Numbered from the stretch's first letter, positions 8,414-16,735 are shown. The stretch: 64,000 nucleotides of DNA from Antarctobacter albus (GCF_900101505.1 NZ_FMZI01000006.1:186001-250000), one strand, 5' to 3'. Notes: generated by a model not told the origin, from the sequence alone. A program made the numbers and translations.

Positions 8414-9424
8414 TTGAGCGCATTGCAGGCATACCGGCTGAGGCTGCAGCGGAAACGCTGGCGTATCCGCGCCTTCCGCAAGCGCCGTGAACTGCGCCCG
8501 GTGTCCAATCGTACCGACCAGATCCGGCCCTCGGACATCCTGCTGTTCTCGACCCAGCGGAACGAGGGTATCCGCCTGCCCTATTTCCTGCGCTACTACC
8601 GCGAAATGGGGGTGGGTCATTTCTTTTTCGTCGACAACGACTCGACCGATGGATCGGCGGATTACCTTGCCGAACAGCCCGATGTCTCTGTCTGGACCAC
8701 GCGGGCCAGCTACAAGCGCGCCCGTTTCGGCATGGACTGGCTCAACTGGCTTCTGCTCAAACACGCGCACGGACACTGGGCGCTGACTGTCGACCCGGAT
8801 GAGTTCTTTCTCTACCCGTTCTGCGACACGCGACCCTTACGCGCGCTGACCGACTGGCTGGATGCCTCCTCGATCAAGTCGTTCTCGGCCATGTTGCTGG
8901 ACATGTACCCCAAGGGGCGCATCGACCTGCAGCCCTACCAGTCCGGGCAGGACCCGATGGAAATCGCCAACTGGTTCGATGCCGGCAATTACGCGATCCA
9001 GAAGAACCCGAAATTCGGCAATCTCTGGATCCAGGGCGGGCCCCGGGCGCGGATGTTCTTTGCCGACAAGCCCGCGCTGGCCCCCGCGCTGAACAAGATC
9101 CCGCTGGTGAAATGGGACCGGCGCTATGCCTATGTTTCCTCCACCCACAACCTGCTGCCGCGCGGGTTGAACCAGGTCTACGACGAATGGGGCGGGGAAA
9201 AGGCCAGCGGCATCCTGCTGCACACCAAATTCCTGTCCACCTTCGGCGCCAAGGCCGAAGAGGAACTGACACGCGGCCAGCATTACGGCGCCAGCCGCGA
9301 GTACATCGCCTATGCCGAAGGGGTGCGGGACAATCCGGACCTCTGGTGCAAGTGGTCGGAACGCTACATCAACTGGCGCCAGCTTGAGATCCTCGGCCTC
9401 ATGTCCAAGGGCAACTGGGCATGA
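8414..9424 (+). CDS. Glycosyltransferase, Glyco_tranf_2_4 type
   Basis: A 336-residue protein with the features of the GT2-like/GT92-like family common in this group: TQRNEGIRLPYFLRYY (47-62), FVDNDSTDGS (72-81) and a DxD-like DPDE at 127-130. The start is TTG at 8414, giving an N-terminus rich in Arg and Lys before the fold. Its stop overlaps the next gene by four bases (ATGA), so translation is coupled to the core-2-like transferase. The substrate is unknown. Confidence 0.82.
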   Translation: MSALQAYRLRLQRKRWRIRAFRKRRELRPVSNRTDQIRPSDILLFSTQRNEGIRLPYFLRYYREMGVGHFFFVDNDSTDGSADYLAEQPDVSVWTTRASYKRARFGMDWLNWLLLKHAHGHWALTVDPDEFFLYPFCDTRPLRALTDWLDASSIKSFSAMLLDMYPKGRIDLQPYQSGQDPMEIANWFDAGNYAIQKNPKFGNLWIQGGPRARMFFADKPALAPALNKIPLVKWDRRYAYVSSTHNLLPRGLNQVYDEWGGEKASGILLHTKFLSTFGAKAEEELTRGQHYGASREYIAYAEGVRDNPDLWCKWSERYINWRQLEILGLMSKGNWA

Positions 9425-11121
9425 GCGTCGGTGTCGCCATGCTGGTCCACACCGCCTTTGACCGGGCCGAGCAGGTGGCGCGGCACTGGGCGGCGGGCGG
9501 CTGCCCGGTGGTGATCCACGTCGATGCCAAGGTCGACAAACAGGTGTTCGAGGCATTCCGCAAGGCGCTGGCAGATCGACCCGATGTGCGGTTCTGCAAA
9601 CGCCACCGCTGTGAATGGGGCACCTGGGGCCTTGTCGCCGCCAGCCAGGACGCCGCCCAGCTGATGCTGGACAGCTTTCCCGAGGTCCGGCACGTCTACC
9701 TGTCGTCCGGGTCCTGCCTGCCGCTGCGTCCGGTGGCGGAATTGCAGGCCTACCTGGCCGACCGCCCGCGCACCGATTTCATCGAGAGCGCCACAACCGC
9801 GGATGTGCCCTGGACAGTCGGCGGGCTGGACCACGAGCGTTTTACCCTGCAATTCCCGTTTTCCTGGCGCAACAACCGCTATCTCTTTGACAAGTTCGTC
9901 GATCTGCAGCGGGCCATGGGCTATGCCCGCCGCATCCCAGAGGGGCTGGTGCCGCATATGGGCAGCCAGTGGTGGTGCCTGACCCGCCAGACCCTGACCG
10001 CCATCCTGCAGGACCCGCAGCGCCCCCGTCATGACCGCTATTTCCGCCGCGTCTGGATTCCGGACGAAAGCTATTTCCAGACGCTGGCACGGCTCTATTC
10101 CACCCAGATCGAAAGCCGCTCGCTGACCCTGTCCAAGTTCGATTTCCAGGGCAAGCCGCACATCTTCTACGACGACCACCTGCAGCTATTGCGGCGGTCG
10201 GACTGTTTCGTCGCGCGCAAGATCTGGCCCCACGCGGACCGCCTGTACCAGGCGTTCCTGACCCACCCGAACAGCGACCAGCAGCGGCAGGAACCGAACC
10301 CGGGCAAAATCGACCGCATCTTTGCCAAGGCGGTCGATCGAAGGACCCGGGGCCGCCCCGGGCTCTACATGCAAAGCCGGTTCCCGAACCGGGGCTGGGA
10401 GAACGGCGTGACGGCCGGGAAATACTCGGTCTTCCAAGGATTTTCGGACCTGTTCCAGGGGTTCGAGGCCTGGTTGACCAAGGCCACCGGCGCGCAGGTG
10501 CACGGCCATCTTTTCGCGCCGGAACGGGCGGAATTCGCCGGCGGGGAAACCGTCATCGCCGGGGCCCTGTCGGACAATGCGAAACTGCGGGATGCCAACC
10601 CCAAGGCCTTTCTGACCAACCTGCTGTGGAACACGCGCGGCGAACGCCAGTGCTTTCAGTACGGGCCGCGCGACACCTCCAAGGTCCTCTGGCACATGGC
10701 GCGTGACCCCAATGCCCAGATCAGCGTCATCTCGGGCGCCTGGGCGGTGCCGCTGTTCCAGTCCGGCGGCGATTTCGCCGAGATCCGGGCCGAGGCCGCG
10801 CGCCTGCAAAGGATCGAGGCAAAGATGCTGGACCAGTTGCGCCAGCCGGACGTCAAGGCCCGCATCCGCACCTGGACGATGGCCGATTTCATCGAGGCCC
10901 CGATGGAGCCGCTGCAGACGCTGATCGACGAGATCGGGCAAAAGAACAACCGCCGCCTGGCCGAGGCCCCCCGCCTGGTCGAACTCAATGGCTTTGGCCA
11001 GTTCCTGCAAGACCTCAAGAACCAGGGGATGCACCCCTATCTCATGGGCGATTTTCCGGTTGATCCGCTGCCCCGCGCGCATCCCGGCAAGGCCCGCAAA
11101 CCTTATCTCGTCCGGAAATAG
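9421..11121 (+). CDS. Core-2/I-branching-like (GT14-type) beta-1,6-N-acetylglucosaminyltransferase family protein
   Basis: A 566-residue protein. The first about 280 residues resemble the core-2/I-branching family: HVDAK (33-37), CEWGTWGLV (64-72), SSGSCLPLR (95-103), GSQWW (181-185) and WIPDE (212-216). The remaining half is a second domain, typical of Rhodobacteraceae members (DUF5928-type), of unknown function. The same set of motifs occurs at nearly identical positions in the gene at 35103-36677. It overlaps the upstream transferase by four bases and is followed six bases later by a sulfotransferase, so a branching-then-sulfation sequence is plausible. Confidence 0.82.
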   Translation: MSVGVAMLVHTAFDRAEQVARHWAAGGCPVVIHVDAKVDKQVFEAFRKALADRPDVRFCKRHRCEWGTWGLVAASQDAAQLMLDSFPEVRHVYLSSGSCLPLRPVAELQAYLADRPRTDFIESATTADVPWTVGGLDHERFTLQFPFSWRNNRYLFDKFVDLQRAMGYARRIPEGLVPHMGSQWWCLTRQTLTAILQDPQRPRHDRYFRRVWIPDESYFQTLARLYSTQIESRSLTLSKFDFQGKPHIFYDDHLQLLRRSDCFVARKIWPHADRLYQAFLTHPNSDQQRQEPNPGKIDRIFAKAVDRRTRGRPGLYMQSRFPNRGWENGVTAGKYSVFQGFSDLFQGFEAWLTKATGAQVHGHLFAPERAEFAGGETVIAGALSDNAKLRDANPKAFLTNLLWNTRGERQCFQYGPRDTSKVLWHMARDPNAQISVISGAWAVPLFQSGGDFAEIRAEAARLQRIEAKMLDQLRQPDVKARIRTWTMADFIEAPMEPLQTLIDEIGQKNNRRLAEAPRLVELNGFGQFLQDLKNQGMHPYLMGDFPVDPLPRAHPGKARKPYLVRK

Positions 11122-11127
11122 TGCCCA

Positions 11128-12555
11128 ATGTCCCAGCGTTTCGACTGTTTCGTGATCTTCGCCGAGATGCGGACAGGGTCGAATTTCCTAGAGGCGAACC
11201 TGAATGCCTTTGACGGGCTGACCTGCCACGGAGAGGCCTTCAACCCGCATTTCATCGGCTATCCGAACGCGCAGGACATACTGGACATCACGCAAGAGGA
11301 CCGCGACCGCGATCCCCTTGGCCTGGTCGACCGTATCCGCACCGGCAGCGACGGACTGGGCGGCTTTCGCTATTTCCACGATCACGACCCCCGCGTGCTG
11401 GAGCCGCTGCTGACCGATCCGCGCGTGGCCAAGATCGTGCTGACGCGCAACCCCGCCGACAGCTACATCTCCAAGAAGATCGCCCAGGCCACCGGCCAAT
11501 GGAAACTGACCAACGTCAAGAAACGCAAGGATGCCCTGGCGCATTTCGACGCCGAGGAGTTCGAGGCCCACCTGGCCGAGCTGCAGGATTTCCAGGTCAG
11601 GCTGCTGAATGGTCTGCAGACCACCGGGCAGACGGCCTTCTACGTCGCCTACGAGGATCTGCAGGACGTCGCCGTGATGAACGGGCTGGCGCAATGGCTG
11701 GGGGTGGCGGCGCGACTGGACAGCCTCAACACCGCGCTGAAACGGCAGAACCCGCAACCCATCGCCGAGAAGGTCCAGAACTACGAGGAGATGGCCGACA
11801 GCCTGGCCCGGCTCGACCGTTTCAACCTGGCCCGGACCCCCAATTTCGAACCACGGCGCGGGCCGGTTGTCCCCAGCTATGTCGCCGCCGCCGAGACGCC
11901 GCTGCTGTACATGCCGATCCGCTCCGGCCCGGAACGCGCGGTCAAGGACTGGCTGGCGGCGCTGGACGGTGTCGGCACGGGCAAACTGGTGGAAAAATTC
12001 AACCAGGGCTCCTTGCGGGCCTGGAAACGAGACCGCCCGGGCCACCGCAGTTTTAGCGTGATCCGGCATCCGCTGGCACGCGCGCACGACGCCTTTTGCT
12101 CAAGGATTCTGACCACCGGTAAAGGCGGCTTTCAGGGCATCCGCAAGGTGCTGCGCCGGGCGCATAACTTTCCCATCCCCGAGGGGGAGCCGGGGCCGGA
12201 CTATGACGTGAACGCCCACCGCGAGGCCTTCACCGCCTGGCTGGCCTGGGTCAAGGCCAACCTCAACGGCCAGACGGCGGTGCGGGTGGACGGCCATTGG
12301 GCCACGCAGGCGCAATGCCTGCAGGGCATGGCCGAGTTCACCCTGCCCGACATGATCGTGCGCGAGGACGAGATGCAGGCCTACCTGCCCGCGCTTGCCC
12401 TGCAGGTGGGCCACGACAACCCGCCCGATCCGCAGCAAGTACCCAACCGCGCGCCCTTTTCCCTGGCCCAGATCTACGACGACCAGATCGAGGCACTGGG
12501 CCGCGAGGCTTACCAGCGCGACTATACCATGTTCGGCTTCGACGACTGGGCGTGA
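11128..12555 (+). CDS. Sulfotransferase-like protein with two sulfotransferase-type halves
   Basis: A 475-residue protein. The N-terminal half has a PAPS 5'-phosphosulfate-binding-loop-like motif, EMRTGSNFLE (13-22), and a 3'-phosphate-binding-like segment, KIVLTRNPADSYIS. It resembles NodH/Stf0-type sulfotransferases. The C-terminal half (from about residue 255) contains a second set: MPIRSGPERAVKDWL and FSVIRHPLARAHDAFCSRIL. It may therefore be a fusion of two sulfotransferase-like units. It closes the glycan operon, where cysQ upstream could remove the product PAP. The acceptor is unknown, and activity of the second half is uncertain because its first motif deviates from the usual P-loop-like form. 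Confidence 0.78.
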   Translation: MSQRFDCFVIFAEMRTGSNFLEANLNAFDGLTCHGEAFNPHFIGYPNAQDILDITQEDRDRDPLGLVDRIRTGSDGLGGFRYFHDHDPRVLEPLLTDPRVAKIVLTRNPADSYISKKIAQATGQWKLTNVKKRKDALAHFDAEEFEAHLAELQDFQVRLLNGLQTTGQTAFYVAYEDLQDVAVMNGLAQWLGVAARLDSLNTALKRQNPQPIAEKVQNYEEMADSLARLDRFNLARTPNFEPRRGPVVPSYVAAAETPLLYMPIRSGPERAVKDWLAALDGVGTGKLVEKFNQGSLRAWKRDRPGHRSFSVIRHPLARAHDAFCSRILTTGKGGFQGIRKVLRRAHNFPIPEGEPGPDYDVNAHREAFTAWLAWVKANLNGQTAVRVDGHWATQAQCLQGMAEFTLPDMIVREDEMQAYLPALALQVGHDNPPDPQQVPNRAPFSLAQIYDDQIEALGREAYQRDYTMFGFDDWA

Positions 12556-12622
12556 AGGGGGGCGCTGCCCCCTCGGCCTTCGGCCTCACCCCCGAGGTAT
12601 TTGGAAAACCAAAGAAGGGGGG
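12556..12622 (+). repeat. Dispersed intergenic repeat, copy A (degenerate core)
   Basis: The gap between two convergent genes holds GGGGGC-GCT-GCCCCC, GGCC-TTCG-GGCC and then CGAGGTATTTGGAAAACCAAAGAAG. The last part is a variant of the core GGTATTTnnnCCAAGAAGAA found at four other places in the window. The hairpins may end transcription from both sides. Confidence 0.6.
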
Positions 12623-12629
12623 CCTTGCG

Positions 12630-13238
12630 TCACCGTTCGCGGAACTGCGGCCCTTCGAACGTGCGGGCGGGATCGCCGCGCTGCAACTGATGGTGCAGCC
12701 AATGCGCCTGCCCCTCCCGCGCCGCCCGCGCCTCGGCGGTATCAGCATCGGCCAGCGCCTGCAGTCGCTCCAGCGCCAACCGCCGGTTTTGATGCTGCGA
12801 GCGTTGATCACGCACTACGACCGCATATGCGCCCCAGCGCGCGCGGATCGCGCTGGAAGTCTTGTTCTGGTGCTGGCCACCGGGTCCGCCGGCGCGGATC
12901 GCGGTCATCTCCACCTCGCGCGGGTCGATATGCGCCCCGCGCGCCGTTCTGGGCAGACGAAAGACCTGCACGAACCAGTTCTTGCGCTTGTGACGCGGGC
13001 GCAGGGTGCTGGGACAGCGCCAGAGCAATACACCCTCCCAGCGCGCCGCCAGCGCCTGGGCCCCCGGCCCGCTGAGCACGGCAATGGCCGAAACCGGGCC
13101 AGTGCGCCCCGCACGTTCGGTCAGGTCCAGCGTGACGCCCTGCGCCTCGGCCTCTTCCGCCAGGCGGGTCAGCACATGACCCACCGCCTGCTGACATTCA
13201 CCCGGCCCGTTGCCGCTGGAAATTAAGAGGGTCACCAT
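12630..13238 (-). CDS. prfH: Peptide chain release factor homologue PrfH
   Basis: A 202-residue class I release-factor-like protein. It keeps the catalytic GGQ loop (G120-G121-Q122 in GGPGGQHQNKTSSA) and the basic C-terminal helix, but lacks the stop-codon-recognition domain of RF1 and RF2. This is the architecture of PrfH, whose gene typically pairs with an rtcB-type ligase. In published work the RtcB2-PrfH pair rescues ribosomes whose 16S rRNA has been cut at the decoding centre: PrfH releases the stalled peptide and RtcB2 reseals the RNA. Here the start codon overlaps the rtcB2 stop by one base (TGATG), confirming co-translation. Confidence 0.92.
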   Translation of the reverse strand: MVTLLISSGNGPGECQQAVGHVLTRLAEEAEAQGVTLDLTERAGRTGPVSAIAVLSGPGAQALAARWEGVLLWRCPSTLRPRHKRKNWFVQVFRLPRTARGAHIDPREVEMTAIRAGGPGGQHQNKTSSAIRARWGAYAVVVRDQRSQHQNRRLALERLQALADADTAEARAAREGQAHWLHHQLQRGDPARTFEGPQFRER

Positions 13239-14350
13239 CAGCGGCCTCCCTTGCTGGTCTTGAAGGTGATGAGCGGGGCCAGCGACGCCGCCTCCCGCGC
13301 CAGTCCGAAACCTTCGAGATCACGCAGAACCGCGCCCGCGTCCTTGTAGGCGCTGCCCGCCTCCTCGATCAGCAGGTCACGGTCGGCACAGATGACGCGT
13401 CCGCCGAACCGGGTCTGGCGCATCGCCTCCAGTTCCGATTTCACCCGGCGGATACGGCCGTGCATGGCGGCACGGTCATAGCGCCGCCCCGCCCCGTGCG
13501 AGACAGACCCCAGCGCCTCTGCCGGCCCCTCGGGCACCACCATGAGGTAACTCAGGCTCTCGCGCGACCCGGCCAGGGGCGCCAGCCTGCGATCCGGTGC
13601 GGCGGCGCCCTTGCGATGCAGCCAGCCGTCGGGCCGGCCCTCAAGGTGGTTGTGCGGCGCATCGCAGATCAGCTCTGCCGAACAGCGCAAGGCTTCTGAG
13701 GCCGCCTGCGCCAGCAGCGCGCGGTTGATCCGCGCCCAGGCCTGCGCGGCGCCATGCAGGGCGGCATAGCTGTCCGCCGCCTCGCTGCCGGGCAGGAAGC
13801 CGTCCTTCCAGCTGTCCTCGACCCCGGTGAAAACCCCGGCGCCATGCCCGCGAGAGCCGGTGTGCACCAGCAGGCACAGGTCACCCGGCGCAAGGCCCGG
13901 CGCCGTATCGGCCACCTCCTGGACCACCTGAAGTTCGCAGAAATGGTTGCCGCCGCCGAGGGTGCCCAGCCCCTGGGGCCCCAGCAGCTCGGCCTCCGTG
14001 CCCGCCAGCGCCGCGCGCGCCTCCTCGGCCGCCGTCCCGTCTTCCAGCACCTCCAGCCGCCGCGCGGCCTTGTCCAGCTTCAGCTTGCGGCGCGGCAGGT
14101 CGAGCCGGTACAGCGCCATGCCACAGCCGATGTCCGGACCGATCAGTTGCGGATAGATGCGGTCGGCCAGGAAGGCGCCCCCGACCGGGCCATGACGGCC
14201 CGGGTGCAGGTCGGGAAACCCGGCAACGGCGCCCATGCCGGGCCAGCCGGCAACCTCGTTCAGTTGATCGACGGCGCGTCCTTCGATCCAGGCGCCGTCA
14301 GAGTAGAATTCGCAGACACGCGCAGGTGCCGCGATGGGGGAATTGCCCAT
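13238..14350 (-). CDS. rtcB2: RNA ligase RtcB family protein (RtcB2 type, PrfH-linked)
   Basis: A 370-residue RtcB ligase joining 2',3'-cyclic phosphate (or 3'-phosphate) to 5'-OH RNA ends with GTP and Mn2+. Metal-binding residues are seen in GPDIGCGM (C76) and GGGNHFCE (N135, H136), and the predicted guanylylated histidine is H285 in SVSHGAGRRYDRA. It is shorter than housekeeping RtcB (about 400-480 residues), as expected of the RtcB2 branch. It is translationally coupled to prfH downstream. Upstream on the same strand lies a 16-codon ORF with a strong ribosome binding site. Confidence 0.92.
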   Translation of the reverse strand: MGNSPIAAPARVCEFYSDGAWIEGRAVDQLNEVAGWPGMGAVAGFPDLHPGRHGPVGGAFLADRIYPQLIGPDIGCGMALYRLDLPRRKLKLDKAARRLEVLEDGTAAEEARAALAGTEAELLGPQGLGTLGGGNHFCELQVVQEVADTAPGLAPGDLCLLVHTGSRGHGAGVFTGVEDSWKDGFLPGSEAADSYAALHGAAQAWARINRALLAQAASEALRCSAELICDAPHNHLEGRPDGWLHRKGAAAPDRRLAPLAGSRESLSYLMVVPEGPAEALGSVSHGAGRRYDRAAMHGRIRRVKSELEAMRQTRFGGRVICADRDLLIEEAGSAYKDAGAVLRDLEGFGLAREAASLAPLITFKTSKGGR

Positions 14351-14377
14351 AGGTCCGTCTTTCTCAAATCATGAGAG

Positions 14378-14397
14378 GCGGCCCGGAAAAGGGCCGC
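14378..14397 (-). promoter_or_regulatory. Stem-loop between the leader ORF and rtcB2
   Basis: On the reverse strand GCGGCCC-TTTTCC-GGGCCGC forms a perfect 7-bp GC stem. A second hairpin, CGCGCC with its complement (14427-14442, 6-bp stem, 4-base loop), lies between it and the leader ORF stop. Neither is followed by a T-run, so a simple intrinsic terminator is not shown. They could form attenuator or processing structures in the rtcB2-prfH transcript. Confidence 0.4.
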
Positions 14398-14447
14398 AAA
14401 GGCGGATCGTCCAAGGGGGGATGGGGCGCGCCCGCAGGCGCGGAAAA

Positions 14448-14498
14448 TCAGCGACCCGAACGATCCAGGGAGGAAGCGGTGACGATAGATCCGGTCAT
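14448..14498 (-). CDS. Putative 16-residue leader peptide upstream of rtcB2-prfH
   Basis: The reverse strand reads MTGSIVTASSLDRSGR then TGA. An AGGAGG ribosome binding site lies seven bases before the ATG, the best-placed site near this operon; rtcB2 itself has only a weak one. The ORF ends 97 bases before the rtcB2 start and is followed by two GC-rich hairpins. The arrangement resembles leader-peptide attenuators, and a leader that monitors ribosome function would suit an operon that repairs ribosomes. This role is inference. A non-coding origin is possible because short ORFs arise often in GC-rich DNA. Confidence 0.5.
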   Translation of the reverse strand: MTGSIVTASSLDRSGR

Positions 14499-14530
14499 GT
14501 GCGGCCCTCCTCTGTTGTCGGGGTGATGAA

Positions 14531-14545
14531 TGCAACTGAGATACC
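14531..14545 (-). promoter_or_regulatory. Possible sigma54-type (-24/-12) promoter of the rtcB2-prfH operon
   Basis: On the reverse strand GG (14545-14544) is followed after ten bases by GC inside TTGCA (14535-14531), the spacing and -12 element of sigma54 promoters. The -24 element otherwise fits poorly. Predicted transcription would begin near 14520, just before the leader ORF's ribosome binding site. Many rtc operons are driven by sigma54 through RtcR; no RtcR gene is in this window. Confidence 0.3.
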
Positions 14546-14571
14546 CCGCCGGCGCATCAACGCCAACGGGG
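14544..14571 (-). terminator. Hairpin terminator after ptsN
   Basis: On the reverse strand an 11-bp stem with two G-T pairs and a 6-base loop (CCCCGTTGGCG / CGCCGGCGGGG) lies 37 bases after the ptsN stop. No long T-run follows. It separates ptsN from the rtcB2-prfH unit. Confidence 0.5.
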
Positions 14572-14607
14572 GAATTCCTGACCTCGCGCCTTTGTCGCGC
14601 AAATGCC

Positions 14608-15072
14608 TCAGGCGGCCTTGGAGGCCTCGGTCTCTGTCAGGATGGTGTAAAGCGTGGTCGGCACCGGGTTGGCGCGCAGCTTGGCGCAAAGCCCCTGGTC
14701 CCGCAGGCTGCGCGAAACCAGCGCCAGCGCCTTGAGATGTTCGACCCCGGCCTCTTCGGGGGCGAAGATCGCAAAGACGATGTCCACGGGTTGGCGGTCG
14801 ACCGCGTCGAAGTCGACGGGTTTTTCCAGCAGGATAAAGGCGCCCGCCACCTCGTCGATGCCGGGAATCCGCGCATGGGGCAGCGCGACCCCGTGGCCGA
14901 CACCCGTCGGCCCCAGGGCTTCGCGTTCCATCAGCGCCTCGAGGATGCGAGGCGCGTTGACGCCATAAGCGCCCTCCGCGAGGTCCGAGATGTCATGCAT
15001 CAGTCGCTTTTTGCTGGAGGTCGAGGAAACGACTTTGACAGCAGTCGGCGAGATGAGATCGACAAACTTCAT
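14608..15072 (-). CDS. ptsN: Nitrogen-regulatory PTS enzyme IIA (PtsN, EIIA-Ntr)
   Basis: A 154-residue EIIA domain. H66 in GVALPHARIPG is the predicted phosphorylation site, receiving phosphate from the NPr/EI-Ntr chain. PtsN links phosphate flow to nitrogen and potassium regulation rather than to sugar transport. It lies just downstream of hpf on the same strand, the order usual in this group. In many proteobacteria rpoN sits in this neighbourhood; it is absent here. Confidence 0.95.
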   Translation of the reverse strand: MKFVDLISPTAVKVVSSTSSKKRLMHDISDLAEGAYGVNAPRILEALMEREALGPTGVGHGVALPHARIPGIDEVAGAFILLEKPVDFDAVDRQPVDIVFAIFAPEEAGVEHLKALALVSRSLRDQGLCAKLRANPVPTTLYTILTETEASKAA

Positions 15073-15137
15073 GAGCCCTGCCTGTAACTAGGGTGCGAAC
15101 ACTGCACGGGTCCGGTCTGGTGGCGGGGGACGGACCC

Positions 15138-15701
15138 TTACGGATCGATCCAGCCGATGTTGCCATCATCCCGGCGATACACGACGTTCACGCCATCCTT
15201 CTTTTCGTTGCGAAACACCAGAACAGGCGCTCCGGCCAGTTCCATCTGCATCACGGCCTCCCCAACCGACAGAGACGGGATCTTGGTTTGCATCTCCGCC
15301 ACGATGATCGGCTGCAGCGTTTCGGGTTCTTCCTCCCCCGAATCCGCTTCGGTGGCGAGGATATACGAGGCTGCCCCGAAATGTTCAACAGGTTCGGACC
15401 GGTCCTTGTGATGGTCTTTCAACCGGCGCTTGTAGCGACGGAGCTGTTTGTCCATTTTTTCCGCGCAGGCCTCGAAGGCTGCATAGATTTCCGTCGCATG
15501 TCCCTTGGCGGCAGCGTTCAGCCCGCTCGACAGATGAACGATCGCTTCGCAGACATATTCATGGGCCGCCTTTGAGAAAACCACGGTCGCGTCGGTCGGA
15601 CGCTGGCCGTACTTGTCCAGCACACCGCCCAGCTCGTTCGTGACATGAACCTGGAGCGCATCGCCGATATCGATGTGTTTTCCCGTGATCTGATAGCGCA
15701 T
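15138..15701 (-). CDS. hpf: Ribosome hibernation promoting factor, long form
   Basis: A 187-residue protein starting MRYQITGKHIDIGD. The N-terminal about 100 residues are the HPF/YfiA (S30AE) domain that binds the ribosomal A and P sites. The C-terminal about 55 residues (EEPETLQPIIVAEMQTKIPSLSVGEAVMQM) are the dimerisation domain of long HPF, which forms 100S ribosomes. The start at 15701 is chosen over an upstream ATG because AAAAGGAC precedes it at proper spacing and the protein then begins with the conserved domain. ptsN follows downstream on the same strand. Confidence 0.95.
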   Translation of the reverse strand: MRYQITGKHIDIGDALQVHVTNELGGVLDKYGQRPTDATVVFSKAAHEYVCEAIVHLSSGLNAAAKGHATEIYAAFEACAEKMDKQLRRYKRRLKDHHKDRSEPVEHFGAASYILATEADSGEEEPETLQPIIVAEMQTKIPSLSVGEAVMQMELAGAPVLVFRNEKKDGVNVVYRRDDGNIGWIDP

Positions 15702-15975
15702 GATTTGTCCTTTTCTTATGCACCCGTACGCCACACGGAGGACAAGCCCCCGTCGCGGCGTCACAAGGTTCAGGGAAGGTAGTACCGGATCGCGGAATGC
15801 ACGCGGACAGCCTCGGAACCGAGGAGCCCGCCAACACGCAATGCCGTGATCGATAGCACCATACTCATATTTGATGAGGAAACCGGCAGGTCTGTCAATG
15901 GAAACCGAAAGCGGATCACGCGCGATCCAGCGACAATGTGTCCCCGGAGAGTGTCAAGGGCACAGGGTCCGATTT
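15702..15975. other. Intergenic region between hpf and lptB
   Basis: This 274-base gap carries no gene I can support. It probably holds the hpf promoter: a reverse-strand TTGACA lies near 15893-15898, but no convincing -10 element stands at the right distance. The lptB message should end here as well. Confidence 0.4.
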
Positions 15976-16734
15976 TCAACCAAAGCGAAAGTTCTCGCCC
16001 AGGTAGACACGCCTGACATTTTCGTTCTGCACCACTTCCTGCGGCGTTCCCGACATCAGGACCTTGCCGTCATGCAAGATATAGGCGCGATCCACGATCT
16101 CCAGGGTCTCGCGCACGTTGTGGTCGGTGATCAGCACGCCGATGCCCCGGGTCTTGAGATCCGCGACAAGGTGGCGGATGTCGCCGACGCTGATCGGGTC
16201 AACCCCGGCAAAGGGTTCGTCCAGCAGCAGGTACTTGGGATTCGCCGCCAGGCAGCGCGCGATTTCCACCCGCCGCCGTTCGCCCCCAGACAGGGCCAGC
16301 GCGGGGGCGCGGCGCAGGTGTTCGATCGAAAACTCGCCCAGAAGCTCCTCCAGCCGCTCGCGGCGGCGGTGGGCGTTGCGTTCGGAGATGTCCAGCACCG
16401 CGCCGATGTTGTCCTCGACGCTCATGCCGCGAAAGATCGACATTTCCTGCGGCAGATAGCCGATGCCCAGCCGCGCGCGGCGGTACATCGGCAGATAGGT
16501 CGCGTCATACCCGTCGATCAGAACCTGCCCGCCCTCGGGATTCACCAGCCCGGCGATGGCATAGAACGACGTCGTCTTGCCCGACCCGTTCGGCCCCAGT
16601 AGCGCCGCAACCTCTCCCCGGTCCACCCGCAGGCTGACGTCGCGGATGACGACGCGTTTGCGATAGCTCTTGCGCAGGTGTTCGACGCGAAGACCACTGT
16701 CGCCTTCGGTCACGCTCAGGTCCGGGCGGGCCAT
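15976..16734 (-). CDS. lptB: LPS export ABC transporter ATP-binding protein LptB
   Basis: A 252-residue ABC ATPase with Walker A ([12 protein letters not shown]), the signature motif [18 protein letters not shown] and Walker B ([13 protein letters not shown]). The exact LptB hallmarks [18 protein letters not shown] and [12 protein letters not shown] are present. It powers LPS extraction from the inner membrane with LptF and LptG, which lie outside the window. It forms an operon with lptC and lptA, starting within a few bases of the lptA stop. Confidence 0.97.
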   Translation of the reverse strand: MARPDLSVTEGDSGLRVEHLRKSYRKRVVIRDVSLRVDRGEVAALLGPNGSGKTTSFYAIAGLVNPEGGQVLIDGYDATYLPMYRRARLGIGYLPQEMSIFRGMSVEDNIGAVLDISERNAHRRRERLEELLGEFSIEHLRRAPALALSGGERRRVEIARCLAANPKYLLLDEPFAGVDPISVGDIRHLVADLKTRGIGVLITDHNVRETLEIVDRAYILHDGKVLMSGTPQEVVQNENVRRVYLGENFRFG

Positions 16735-16735
16735 C

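Noticed and set aside
14427-14442. Intrinsic terminator in the rtcB2 leader
   Set aside because: The 6-bp GC stem is real, but no T-run follows on the reverse strand, so it is recorded only as a possible attenuator structure.
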